This document shows, in pieces, positions 41,687-50,129 of a stretch of 64,000 bases of DNA. The notes beneath the pieces are model-generated. The model was not told the origin of the DNA, ran no database searches, and saw only the letters and a program-made list of their open reading frames with translations. The stretch is from Clostridium tagluense (GTDB lineage: Bacteria; Bacillota; Clostridia; Clostridiales; Clostridiaceae). The DNA is taken from contig NZ_BHYK01000013.1 of NCBI RefSeq assembly GCF_003865095.1, positions 1 through 64,000 on the forward strand. Reading direction: 5' to 3'. Positions within the stretch are counted from its first letter, which is position 1. Every line of letters starts with the position of its first letter. Both the position numbers and the translations under genes were made by a program.

Positions 41687-42404
41687 TTCATATTTAGGTG
41701 AAAATGTGTTATTTAAGCACATTAATCTAGAGGTTAAACAAGGGGAATTTATAATAATAATTGGTAGCAATGGAACAGGTAAGTCCACATTATTAAATAT
41801 AATTTCTGGATTAGTTAAAGAAACCTCAGGTAATATTTTTCTTGAAGGAAATGATTTAACTAAAATGCCTGAATATAAAAGAACAGAAAATATAAGTAGA
41901 GTTTTTCAAAATTCCTCCTTAGGAACATGTCCAACCATGACCGTTAGAGAAAACTTATCTCTGGCTTTGAATAAAGGGAAATTAATTAATTTGAAAAATT
42001 GCCTTAGATATAAAACTAAGGAATTGGAAGAGCTTTTAAATGGAGTATCACTAGATCTAAAAAAACTTTTAGATGTGGAGGTAAAGTATTTATCCGGGGG
42101 GCAACGGCAAGCATTATCATTAATAATGGCAGGTTTATCTACTCCTAAGTTATTGCTACTAGATGAACATACTGCAGCCTTAGATCCAAAGACATCTAAG
42201 GAGATAATGGAGTTAACTCAAAAGATTGTAAAAGAAAAAAATATTACTACAATAATGATAACTCATAATTTAAAGGATGCACTCCAGTATGGCACCCGAC
42301 TAATAATGCTACACAAGGGTGAAGTTATTTTAGATTTAAACCAAGCTGAGAAGAAAAAATTAACAATAGAAAATATATTAAAAAAATTTGAATACGCAGT
42401 ATAA
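41649..42404 (+). CDS. ABC importer ATP-binding protein
   Basis: A 251-residue ATPase with Walker A GSNGTGKST (residues 39-47), signature YLSGGQRQALSL and Walker B LLLLDEHTAALD. The switch histidine is in ITHN. AAGGAGG lies 7 bases before ATG 41649, inside the permease frame. It powers the importer with the permease before it and the binding lipoprotein after it. Confidence 0.93.
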   Translation: MLKIQDLSKSFYNSYLGENVLFKHINLEVKQGEFIIIIGSNGTGKSTLLNIISGLVKETSGNIFLEGNDLTKMPEYKRTENISRVFQNSSLGTCPTMTVRENLSLALNKGKLINLKNCLRYKTKELEELLNGVSLDLKKLLDVEVKYLSGGQRQALSLIMAGLSTPKLLLLDEHTAALDPKTSKEIMELTQKIVKEKNITTIMITHNLKDALQYGTRLIMLHKGEVILDLNQAEKKKLTIENILKKFEYAV

Positions 42405-42417
42405 AGGAGAGAGTATT

Positions 42418-43374
42418 ATGAAAAAAATAGTAGCTATCGCAGTAATAATTACATGTATGTTAACAGGATGTGCAAAGGTGGATAAGAAGAAAGTTATAAA
42501 TATAGGTATAAGTCAAATAGTAGAATATACTGCACTAGATCAAAGTCGCAAGGGCTTTATAAAAGCATTAGAGGAGAAGGGTTATAAGGAGGGGGACAAT
42601 ATAAAGATTGATTATCAAAATGCCCAAGGAGATATAACTACAGCTCAAATTATTGGCAAAAAGTTTGCATCTGAAAAGAAGGATTTAATTTATGCTATCG
42701 CTACTCCTTCAGCACAGGGGGCATATAATGCTACAAAAAAAATCCCAATAATAATTACGGCTGTTACGGATCCTGTGCAAGCTGGAATAGTAAAATCTTT
42801 AAATAAGCCGGGAACCAATGTTTCAGGTACTTCGGATTATTTGCCAGTGGAAAAACAATTGGCGTTAATAAAGCAATTGATGCCGAGTGTCAAAAGAATA
42901 GGAGTTTTATATAATACAAGTGAAGTGAATTCCGAAGTACAGGTAAACGAACTAAAAAAGGCAGCTAAAGGATATGAAGTTATTACCTCTGGAGTAACAA
43001 ATACTAATGAGGTTAATAGTGCCATAAGCAGCTTGCTTACGAAAATAGATGTTTTGTATGCGCCAACTGATCAGTTAATAGTGTCATCCATGCCTATAAT
43101 AGTAAAAAACACATTGGAGGCAAAAATACCTGTTATAGCATCTGAAAAAGGCTCAGTGGAATCTGGAGCATTAGCTACTGTAGGAATTAATTATTATAAG
43201 CTAGGATATGAAGCAGGAAACATGGCAGTTGATGTACTAAAGGGTAAGGATATATCCAATATGCCACTTAAAATTTCAGCAGAAACAGAAGTGTACATAA
43301 ATAAAAACACACTAAAAGCATTGAATATATCTATGCCAAAAAATCAAAATATTAAATATATAGATAATAAATAA
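42418..43374 (+). CDS. ABC importer substrate-binding lipoprotein, TrpX/COG2984 type
   Basis: A 318-residue binding protein with a lipobox LTGC (Cys18). The mature part has the type I periplasmic-binding fold, with the GISQIVEYTALDQSRKGF opening and ATPSAQGAYNATKKIPI typical of COG2984. The ligand is probably an aromatic amino acid or similar small solute, by family analogy. ATG 42418 follows AAGGAGAG; an in-frame ATG at 42388 lies inside the ATPase gene. No amino-acid biosynthesis gene is adjacent to narrow the ligand. Confidence 0.9.
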   Translation: MKKIVAIAVIITCMLTGCAKVDKKKVINIGISQIVEYTALDQSRKGFIKALEEKGYKEGDNIKIDYQNAQGDITTAQIIGKKFASEKKDLIYAIATPSAQGAYNATKKIPIIITAVTDPVQAGIVKSLNKPGTNVSGTSDYLPVEKQLALIKQLMPSVKRIGVLYNTSEVNSEVQVNELKKAAKGYEVITSGVTNTNEVNSAISSLLTKIDVLYAPTDQLIVSSMPIIVKNTLEAKIPVIASEKGSVESGALATVGINYYKLGYEAGNMAVDVLKGKDISNMPLKISAETEVYINKNTLKALNISMPKNQNIKYIDNK

Positions 43375-43707
43375 AAACAAAATCTTCCTTAAGTCCTTGC
43401 AAAATATATTGGGAGCACTTTTTTCAATATTTATTTTATTTTAATTAAATTACCCCCCTATTGATTTTTAATGATAGTATAAAAAGTCGAAAATATTAAA
43501 AAAATAGATTACTTGAAGGTAATTTGTATATTTTGTAGAATATAGTAATATTGATTTATTTATGTAATAAAACAGGAAATGAGTGTAAATATGTAAGCTA
43601 GCCTGAAACCATATTCATTTGCAAGTGCCAACTGATTTTAATGTCACATTAAATGACTAGTTAAGGTGACTTTTTTATTATGAGATAATAGTTTTTCATT
43701 CAAAAGG
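43375..43707. other. Intergenic region after the importer operon
   Basis: GTCAC near 43642 and GTGAC near 43667 with T7 after it form a possible long-loop terminator on the plus strand. I see no gene here. Confidence 0.4.
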
Positions 43708-43736
43708 AAAAGAGATAGCCACAGGCTATCTCTTTT
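43708..43736 (-). terminator. Terminator of the GGCT-like gene
   Basis: AAAAGAGATAGCC (43708-43720) pairs with GGCTATCTCTTTT (43724-43736). The stop codon of the minus-strand gene lies inside the stem. Confidence 0.85.
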
Positions 43737-44661
43737 CGATTCCACATTCAACTAAATACTTCATTACCTCAAAGTCACTCATTTCAGGGTATGTTTCCTT
43801 TATCCCCATTCTGACTACTTCAAGATAATTATCAGAAGGGTTGTGAGATGGTCTTGTATTTTTATTAGTAATAGTAACAATTTCAACACCATTGTATTCT
43901 CCTAAGGAAAGACTCTGATTATACCAATTTTCGTCACTTCCCTCTTGCTTTGAAATATCTTCAAACTGTTCTTCAGTAATAAGGTACATTCTACCTAAAG
44001 ATTGACCCCTGCTCTGAGTATCTAAAAATGAAATTCCACCACTTCCCCAAGGAGAACTTTCATTACCATAATACATTTTATAAGGAATGGTTACTGGTCT
44101 AGTATCCTTTGGTAATGATTTATTTCTACAACCCTCATAATTCACTCCATTAAATTTACACTTTCCACCTTTAATATAACTTATCAATCTTTCATAAATT
44201 AGGTTAGATCCATAGCTTGCATACCAAACAAAATCGTTTCTTTTTACCGCTTCCCTAGGTGGGTTGTCTGGACTAACTTTAACATTCTTTGAAACATCTT
44301 TATTATACACATAGACATAAGCTTCTTGAACATCATCATTATCATTAATAACTCTAATTAACTTTCTTGAAAATAAATTTCCTTTAACTTCAGATATATC
44401 TATTTTGTCTAATATGTTACTATCGACAATATACATCTCTCCACGGACTTTATCAATTTCATTTTGAATTATTAGCGGATAATTACCGAAATCATATAAT
44501 TGAAAACCGTCAGCTATAAAATGCCCTGCAAATCTGGCGCCGGATAAGAATTCATCATGATGGCTATTTCCTTTCATAAGCGTACCATAAACAAAAAGCC
44601 TTATTATGTTATTACCTTCATATTGGATATTTTCTTCTGGGGTTTGTAATTTATCTACCAT
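43726..44661 (-). CDS. Double gamma-glutamylcyclotransferase-like (AIG2) protein
   Basis: A 311-residue protein with two related halves. The first (about 15-130) has FVYGTLMKGNSHHDEFLSGA, the substrate-binding YGTL motif of gamma-glutamylcyclotransferase-like proteins. The second (about 145-290) starts VWYASYGSNLIYERL, the YGSN motif of the same fold. Proteins of this fold release 5-oxoproline from gamma-glutamyl compounds. The actual substrate is unknown and a fused pair is less usual. ATG 44661 follows GGAGGG; the frame open to 44763 has no site. Confidence 0.82.
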   Translation of the reverse strand: MVDKLQTPEENIQYEGNNIIRLFVYGTLMKGNSHHDEFLSGARFAGHFIADGFQLYDFGNYPLIIQNEIDKVRGEMYIVDSNILDKIDISEVKGNLFSRKLIRVINDNDDVQEAYVYVYNKDVSKNVKVSPDNPPREAVKRNDFVWYASYGSNLIYERLISYIKGGKCKFNGVNYEGCRNKSLPKDTRPVTIPYKMYYGNESSPWGSGGISFLDTQSRGQSLGRMYLITEEQFEDISKQEGSDENWYNQSLSLGEYNGVEIVTITNKNTRPSHNPSDNYLEVVRMGIKETYPEMSDFEVMKYLVECGIEKR

Positions 44662-44898
44662 AATAGTATCCCTCCATAAATTAATATTTTCTAATGCTTT
44701 AATAGAATTATAACACGTTAAGCAATTAAATTGCGAGAAAAGTCTCAATATTATAATCATCAAAGTATCTTATGCATATACATTCTTAAGTTGTTTTTAA
44801 ATGTTGGGTATTAAGTTTTATACATAAGTGTACGATTAATATAATATGAATAATTAATTTAAATATTAAAAACTAAAGATTAGAGGCGGGGGTATAAA

Positions 44899-45906
44899 TT
44901 GGAGAACATAGGTGAAAAAATTACTGATATAGACAGTTCAGTGGACTTACTTCATGCTTATAATAGGGTTAATATAAATAATTATGTAGAAGTAGAAGAG
45001 TATATTTATTATATAGATCCTTTGCGAAAATACAAATTATACAAAATATGCAAATACAGTGGTAAAGAAGATATGGTAATCAATTACAATGTGGAAAATA
45101 TTTTTATAAAAGAAAATCAAATATTTTATACTATAAAAAAATATGGAAAAATTATGTTAAATAAATGTGACTTAGAAGGTAAAGGTACACATTTAATATG
45201 TAAAAATTTAACTTCATATACGGCTTATTGTGTTGAAAAGGGAATGATATATTATAGCGAGAAATCTAATTATAAAAATCATATAAAGTCTATGCCAATA
45301 CAATGTGGAAAAATTTCGATTGTATATGAAACTATGGGAGATATTTCAGATTTATATTATTTTAATGATTATATATATTATAAGAGAACAGGGAATGCTT
45401 GTTATGGAAACGATTTATTAAGAAAACTATATATTGGAGCTGGAAAAGTAGAGGATGTAGCAGAACTTTTTTATAAGGATGTATATTATTATTATAGTAA
45501 ATATATTGTGTATATGGATAGTACTTCTGATTTGACAATAATTAAGGATTTGGAAACGGGAGAAAAACTTTATGAAATGAGTCAGTGTAATAAAATATTA
45601 GGAATCTTTAATAAACATATGTTCTTTACTTATGAAGGTGTTACTGATATGGAACTTAAATACGTAGAAAACATGCTTTATGTTCTTGATGTAAATGAAT
45701 TTTCTGTTACTAAGTTAACGAACTGTAATGTCTGTAAAGTTCAAATGATAGGTAAGTATATATATTATAAAATTAAAGAAAATGATTTAGTAGTATATAG
45801 GAAACATATAGATGGTGGGGACTTAGATAAAATTCAAGGTAGTTCTAATAAAAGAGGAAGACTTAGATTTTTTTTGAATGGGATGAGGAAAAGTAAAAGT
45901 ATATAG
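44899..45906 (+). CDS. DUF5050-like beta-propeller protein
   Basis: A 335-residue protein with repeated short blocks of the form YIYYxDxxxxxKLYKI separated by about 40-50 residues (for example EEYIYYID, NQIFYTIKK, GMIYYSEKS, DYIYYKRTG, KYIYYKIKE). This resembles DUF5050 propellers that often occur outside the cell, but no signal peptide or anchor is visible, so this one is probably cytosolic. The TTG start (44899) follows AGGCGGGGG by 8 bases. It stands alone with long spacers. The function is unknown. Confidence 0.6.
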   Translation: MENIGEKITDIDSSVDLLHAYNRVNINNYVEVEEYIYYIDPLRKYKLYKICKYSGKEDMVINYNVENIFIKENQIFYTIKKYGKIMLNKCDLEGKGTHLICKNLTSYTAYCVEKGMIYYSEKSNYKNHIKSMPIQCGKISIVYETMGDISDLYYFNDYIYYKRTGNACYGNDLLRKLYIGAGKVEDVAELFYKDVYYYYSKYIVYMDSTSDLTIIKDLETGEKLYEMSQCNKILGIFNKHMFFTYEGVTDMELKYVENMLYVLDVNEFSVTKLTNCNVCKVQMIGKYIYYKIKENDLVVYRKHIDGGDLDKIQGSSNKRGRLRFFLNGMRKSKSI

Positions 45907-46074
45907 TATCTGAAGCCATTAAATCATTTATCTCTTTAGGAGACTTTGGAGTACCATTTTTATTTAAAAGATCTGTCCATACTTTCGCCAGTTTATTTAT
46001 AAATTAAGATTACAATAACTGTAATAGTTGACAGTGAAAATATTTATGGTGAAATATTGAAAATATATAAGTAT

Positions 46075-46190
46075 AGAGACGATGATGAGAAGAGTAGATA
46101 TGGTGACATATTGATAAACTGGGGTTGTACCAGGAAAATAGATACTCTCATCCCCAAGACTACATTGTCTTGGGGGTGAGAGTTTTTTTA
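46075..46190 (+). promoter_or_regulatory. Truncated T-box leader remnant
   Basis: GACGATGATGAGAAGAGTAG (46078-46097) looks like the 5' arm of T-box stem I. AACTGGGGTTGTACCAGG (46117-46134) resembles the conserved T-box sequence AGGGTGGNACCGCG. A 17-base terminator stem follows, 46144-46160 with 46167-46183, then T7. Only about 20 bases separate the stem I start from the T-box, so the specifier loop and most of stem I are missing. The next frame downstream is a broken lysyl-tRNA synthetase start, which fits the identification. A TTGACA at 46028-46033 may be the old -35. Confidence 0.65.
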
Positions 46191-46294
46191 TTTTTTTAAA
46201 TTATAAAATCTGAAAGTACATTAATTATTATGATTAATTTTATAATTTCAGGCTTGGAAAGCATTAAAATTTTAATAAAAAAGTTGGTATTATT

Positions 46295-46498
46295 ATGTTT
46301 AGGGATTATGTTAATATTGAAAATTTAAAAACTATTATGTGAGATGCAAATGAAGTTGTTGTTGAGAGAGTTAAAAAATTAAATGAACTGATGTAGCAAG
46401 GTGTAAATCCATATCTATACAGTTTTAAAAATATGACACATTCTAAAATTATCATAGATAACTTTGAAAATATAGGTGAAAATCAATCCTTTGTGTGA
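46295..46498 (+). pseudogene. Remnant of lysyl-tRNA synthetase N-terminus (lysS)
   Basis: From ATG 46295 the frame reads MFRDYVNIENLKTIM, stop, DANEVVVERVKKLNELM, stop, then QGVNPYLYSFKNMTHSKIII and DNFENIGENQSFV before TGA. The part ERVKKLNELMxxGVNPYxYSF...THxSKxIxDNFE is the N-terminus of class II lysyl-tRNA synthetase. Two in-frame stops and loss of all catalytic parts show it is dead. It follows a truncated T-box, as amino-acid-responsive synthetase genes do. The remaining sequence 46499-46757 shows only the deoR promoter region, and 45907-46074 shows no recognised gene. Confidence 0.7.
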
Positions 46499-46757
46499 TT
46501 TAATAATTTATCCATTATTATTATATCTATAAAGATATTTATTATACGCAAAATAAAAATACTTAATTTCGCTTAATCAACTTCTACTTATAATAGTTAT
46601 ATCAACAATTGAGTATTATTTTAGGAAAGATATGGTATGATATTAATATAATGCTTAAGGAAGCGGGAGGGACGAGTGTATCATTTTGTTAAATGCATTT
46701 TTTGAAATCAGAGAAGAGATTACATGTCCTATATTAATTATAACGGGAGATTAAAAA

Positions 46758-47696
46758 ATGGAAAAAGATAAAGATAGACAAAGTATAAATGTTGCAAGAT
46801 TGTATTATCAATCAGAATACAATCAAGATCAAATTGCAAAGCTACTCAATATTTCTAGGCCTACAGTATCAAAGTTATTGAATTATGCAAAGGAACGAGG
46901 TTATGTTACTATTCAAATTAATGATCCATCAGATATATCGGATGATTTATCAATAGCCCTAAAAAATAAGTATAATTTGGATGATGCTATTGTTGCCTAT
47001 TGTCCATTAAATAATGATGATGAAATAAAAAAACATATAGGGCGTGCTGCAGCTGATTATTTGCATAGTATTGTTAAAGATGACGATATTATTGGAATAA
47101 GCTGGGGAACAACTATGTATGCTATAGCCACGCATTTAGTTGAAAGAAAATTAAAGGGAGTTCAAGTTGTACAGCTTAAAGGAGGATTAAGTCATACTGA
47201 CATTAATACATATGCTTCAGAGGTGAATAAATTGTTTACAAATGCATTTCATGCAAAGGGAAGATCTTTACCATTGCCGCTTATATTTGATACACCAGAA
47301 TTAAAAACAATTACAGAAAAAGATAGTCATATTAATAAAATAATTCAAATGGGTAAGCAAGCAAATATTGCTGTTTTTTCCATAGGTACAGTTAAAGATG
47401 ATGCATTGTTATTTAAACTAGGTTATTTTAATAAAGAGGAGGTAAAGCGCATTCAGGAGAATGCAGTTGGTGATGTATGCTCAAGGTTCTTCAATAAGAA
47501 TGGTGAAATATGTGATGAAAAAATAAATAGTAGAATAGTTGGAATAGAACTGGAAGAATTGAAAAAAAAAGAACGAACTATTTTGGTGGCAGGTGGAGAA
47601 AGAAAAATTGGAGCTTTGCATGGTGCATTAAGTTCAAGAATAGCTAATACGCTAGTAACAGACCAATTCACTGCTAAATTATTGCTTATAGAATAA
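46758..47696 (+). CDS. deoR: SorC-family regulator, DeoR-like deoxyribonucleoside repressor
   Basis: A 312-residue SorC/DeoR-type (Bacillus sense) regulator. The N-terminal helix-turn-helix reads YNQDQIAKLLNISRPTVSKLL (residues 21-41). The C-terminal sugar-phosphate-binding domain contains GISWGTTMYAIATHL and a closing LVTDQFTAKLLL. It lies directly before deoC and a large palindrome, matching the DeoR-deoC arrangement where deoxyribose-5-phosphate relieves repression. CGGGAG precedes ATG 46758. Confidence 0.85.
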   Translation: MEKDKDRQSINVARLYYQSEYNQDQIAKLLNISRPTVSKLLNYAKERGYVTIQINDPSDISDDLSIALKNKYNLDDAIVAYCPLNNDDEIKKHIGRAAADYLHSIVKDDDIIGISWGTTMYAIATHLVERKLKGVQVVQLKGGLSHTDINTYASEVNKLFTNAFHAKGRSLPLPLIFDTPELKTITEKDSHINKIIQMGKQANIAVFSIGTVKDDALLFKLGYFNKEEVKRIQENAVGDVCSRFFNKNGEICDEKINSRIVGIELEELKKKERTILVAGGERKIGALHGALSSRIANTLVTDQFTAKLLLIE

Positions 47697-47699
47697 TAG

Positions 47700-47736
47700 A
47701 AAAGGGCTACTGAATATTCCTCAGTAGCCCTTTTAT
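47700..47736 (+). terminator. Terminator between deoR and deoC
   Basis: AAAAGGGCTACTGA (47700-47713) pairs perfectly with TCAGTAGCCCTTTT (47721-47734). It separates the regulator from its presumed target. Confidence 0.9.
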
Positions 47737-47754
47737 GATAATAAAACAAGGAAT

Positions 47755-47808
47755 AACAGAACAAATGTAAAAATGTTATTTTACATTTGTTCTGTTAAGT
47801 GCTATTAT
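47755..47808 (+). promoter_or_regulatory. 42-bp palindromic operator and promoter of deoC
   Basis: AACAGAACAAATGTAAAA (47755-47772) and TTTTACATTTGTTCTGTT (47779-47796) are perfect 18-base complements with a six-base centre. The promoter lies across it: -35 TTTACA (47780-47785), 17 bases, -10 TATTAT (47803-47808). Binding there would block RNA polymerase. It is the likely operator of the adjacent DeoR. Confidence 0.8.
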
Positions 47809-47842
47809 AAATGTATAGACAAAATACAAGGAGTTGTAAGAA

Positions 47843-48481
47843 ATGAAAATATCTAAGTATATCGACCACACAATACTAAAACCAGAGGCAACCAAGAAGG
47901 ATATTTTAAAAATTATTGAAGAGGCTAAAACTTATGATTTTGCTTCAGTTTGTATTAATACAAGTTGGGCTAAGCTTGCGCATGAACAATTGAAAGATTC
48001 AAATGTTAAGGTTTGCGTTGTTGTAGGGTTCCCACTAGGGGCAGCTTCTGTAGCTTCTAAAGTATATGAAACAAAGGTTGCTATTGAAGATGGCGCTGAT
48101 GAAGTGGATATGGTTATCGCTATTGGACAACTTAAATCAGGCAATGATGATTATGTAAGAGATGAAATTAAGAAAGTTGTGGAAGCTTCTGGAGATAAAC
48201 TAGTTAAAGTAATTATAGAGACATGTTTATTAACAGATGAGGAAAAAGTTAGAGCATGCATTTTAGCTAAAGAAGCTGGTGCAGGTTATGTAAAAACTTC
48301 TACTGGATTTTCAAAGGGTGGAGCAACAGCACAGGATGTTAAGCTAATGAGAGAAACTGTTGGATTTGATATGGGAGTTAAAGCCTCTGGAGGCATTCAT
48401 ACTAAAGAGGAAATGCAAGATATGATAAAAAATGGAGCTTCAAGAATTGGTGCAAGCTGTGGAATAGAGCTTGTAAAATAA
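47843..48481 (+). CDS. deoC: Deoxyribose-phosphate aldolase
   Basis: A 212-residue class I aldolase that splits 2-deoxyribose-5-phosphate into glyceraldehyde-3-phosphate and acetaldehyde. The Schiff-base lysine is Lys151 ([12 protein letters not shown]); Asp89 (VDMVI) and Lys180 (VKASGG) complete the site. AAGGAG precedes ATG 47843. It ends before a bidirectional terminator. Other deoxynucleoside genes are not adjacent. Confidence 0.97.
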   Translation: MKISKYIDHTILKPEATKKDILKIIEEAKTYDFASVCINTSWAKLAHEQLKDSNVKVCVVVGFPLGAASVASKVYETKVAIEDGADEVDMVIAIGQLKSGNDDYVRDEIKKVVEASGDKLVKVIIETCLLTDEEKVRACILAKEAGAGYVKTSTGFSKGGATAQDVKLMRETVGFDMGVKASGGIHTKEEMQDMIKNGASRIGASCGIELVK

Positions 48482-48494
48482 TTGTTTATGCAAT

Positions 48495-48532
48495 AAAAAA
48501 ACAACATTCTAGTAATAGAATGTTGTTTTTTT
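48495..48532. terminator. Bidirectional terminator between deoC and brnQ
   Basis: ACAACATTCT (48501-48510) pairs with AGAATGTTGT (48517-48526), flanked by A7 and T7. Confidence 0.9.
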
Positions 48533-48542
48533 ACTGATATAT

Positions 48543-49844
48543 TTATGCTACTTCTGATTCTACTTTTACAGTATCATTTTTTGATTTCATTGAAATGTTG
48601 GCAATTACAAAAACTATTAAAGTAGGTAGAGCCCATGAGAATCCAGCACTGGATAGAGGAATATATTTAATGAATCCAATACTATTTGGATATATACCAT
48701 TTATAGTATCTAAAATACTTACAGTTAGTGCTGTGTATGTAGTTATAGCAACAACTGTATTGTTTTTAACTTTATCACCAAGTAATGTAATAAGTATAAG
48801 AACAATTACAATTGGGTATAAAATTTGCAGCACAGGACCTGCGAGTGAAATTATAGCATCAACATTTTTTGTAGCTATTCCGCCACTTACTACAGCCATA
48901 ACAACGGCAGCAGTTTTGTAAGATATTTTATTATTTGAAAGATTAGCAAAGAATTCTGCTCCACTTGCAAGTAAGCCTATAGCAGTTGTTAAGCATGCAA
49001 GAGCAACACATAAACTAAGAACAACTGCACCAATACTGCCTAGGTCTAACTGAACAAGTTTTGTAACTAACTCAGTCCTAGCTATGTTTGCTGGAAACAA
49101 AGTACTTGTTTGTGTTCCAAGATACATAAGTCCACCATATACAAAAGCCAGTCCTGCTACAGCAACTAGTGCTGATTTTATAGTCATCTTCATTATATCA
49201 GTTGCATTTTCATAACCTTTTGATCTAACAGATGAAATGATTATTCCTGCAAATATAACAGAAGCCATAGCATCCATTGTTTGATAACCTTCTATTAGAG
49301 CTTTTGAGAATCCACCTTCGTAAGATGTATTTACAATTGGTCCAATAGGATCTATTATTCCTTTAAATATAATTATAGCTAGCATTAATAAAAGTGCGGG
49401 TGTAAGTATTTTACCTATATTATCAATTATTGAAGAAGGTTTAAGCACAAATGCAAGTGTTATTGCAAAGTACAATATAACTATTACGCTTTGTGGCACA
49501 GATGGAAATAGAGGATGTACTCCAAGTTCGAAAGTTGTTGCAGCAGTTCTTGGAATTGCAAATAACGGTCCTATAACAAGAATTAAGGCTACACCGGTTA
49601 TTGCAGCAAATTTTTTACCTACTCTATTGGCCATTTTGTCGTAAGTACCATTAATTTTGGCACAGGCAATTACTCCAGCTAGTGGAAGACCAACTCCTGT
49701 AATTAGAAAACCTGTTATGGATGCAAGAAATGCGCTTCCAGCAGCTTTTCCGAGGAATGGTGGAAAAATTAGGTTCCCTGCACCGAAAAACATTGCAAAT
49801 AGTGCAAAACCTATAACAACTGCATGTTTTGTTGAATGTTTCAT
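48543..49844 (-). CDS. brnQ: Branched-chain amino acid carrier BrnQ
   Basis: A 433-residue secondary transporter of the LIVCS family with about twelve helices, importing leucine, isoleucine and valine with Na+ or H+. The opening GFALFAMFFGAGNLIFPPFLG is diagnostic. The start is ATG 49844 with GGAGGT upstream; the frame open to 49883 has no site. About 85 bases upstream is a sigma-54 promoter, and the next genes are a sigma-54 activator and a sensor kinase. Expression is therefore probably tied to an amino-acid signal. Confidence 0.93.
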   Translation of the reverse strand: MKHSTKHAVVIGFALFAMFFGAGNLIFPPFLGKAAGSAFLASITGFLITGVGLPLAGVIACAKINGTYDKMANRVGKKFAAITGVALILVIGPLFAIPRTAATTFELGVHPLFPSVPQSVIVILYFAITLAFVLKPSSIIDNIGKILTPALLLMLAIIIFKGIIDPIGPIVNTSYEGGFSKALIEGYQTMDAMASVIFAGIIISSVRSKGYENATDIMKMTIKSALVAVAGLAFVYGGLMYLGTQTSTLFPANIARTELVTKLVQLDLGSIGAVVLSLCVALACLTTAIGLLASGAEFFANLSNNKISYKTAAVVMAVVSGGIATKNVDAIISLAGPVLQILYPIVIVLILITLLGDKVKNNTVVAITTYTALTVSILDTINGIYPNSIGFIKYIPLSSAGFSWALPTLIVFVIANISMKSKNDTVKVESEVA

Positions 49845-49928
49845 ATAAGAATACCTCCAGATGAATAAATTTTTGTAATACATAGATTATTAATAAATGA
49901 TTTGTGATTATTTCCTTTACTACTCTAT

Positions 49929-49946
49929 GTAGCAATTACTATGCCG
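49929..49946 (-). promoter_or_regulatory. Sigma-54 promoter of brnQ
   Basis: On the minus strand the sequence reads CGGCATAGTAATTGCTA. This gives GG and GC separated by exactly ten bases and matches TGGCAC-N5-TTGCW except at two positions. It lies about 85 bases before the brnQ start. The nearby NtrC-type activator is the natural partner. Confidence 0.75.
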
Positions 49947-50079
49947 AAATCTTTTAATTTTCGAATTTTTCTGAAAAAAGTTTAAAACTCTAGTAAAAAT
50001 TAGTGCGTATCTATATTTATCAGGATTATTTTTTAGAATGCAGTTGTAAATGTTTACTGTTGATTTCTATATTCATAAT

Positions 50080-50129
50080 AAAACGGGAAATTTTTTTTCA
50101 ACTAACCTGGAAAAAAATTTCCCGTTTTT
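50080..50129. terminator. Terminator of the sigma-54 activator gene
   Basis: AAACGGGAAATTTTTTTTC (50081-50099) pairs with GGAAAAAAATTTCCCGTTT, starting at 50109. The stop codon of the minus-strand gene lies at its edge. Confidence 0.85.

Noticed and set aside
45915-45995. Minus-strand fragment reading LAKVWTDLLNKNGTPKSP
   Set aside because: It looks protein-like but matches no family I know, has no start, and is short.
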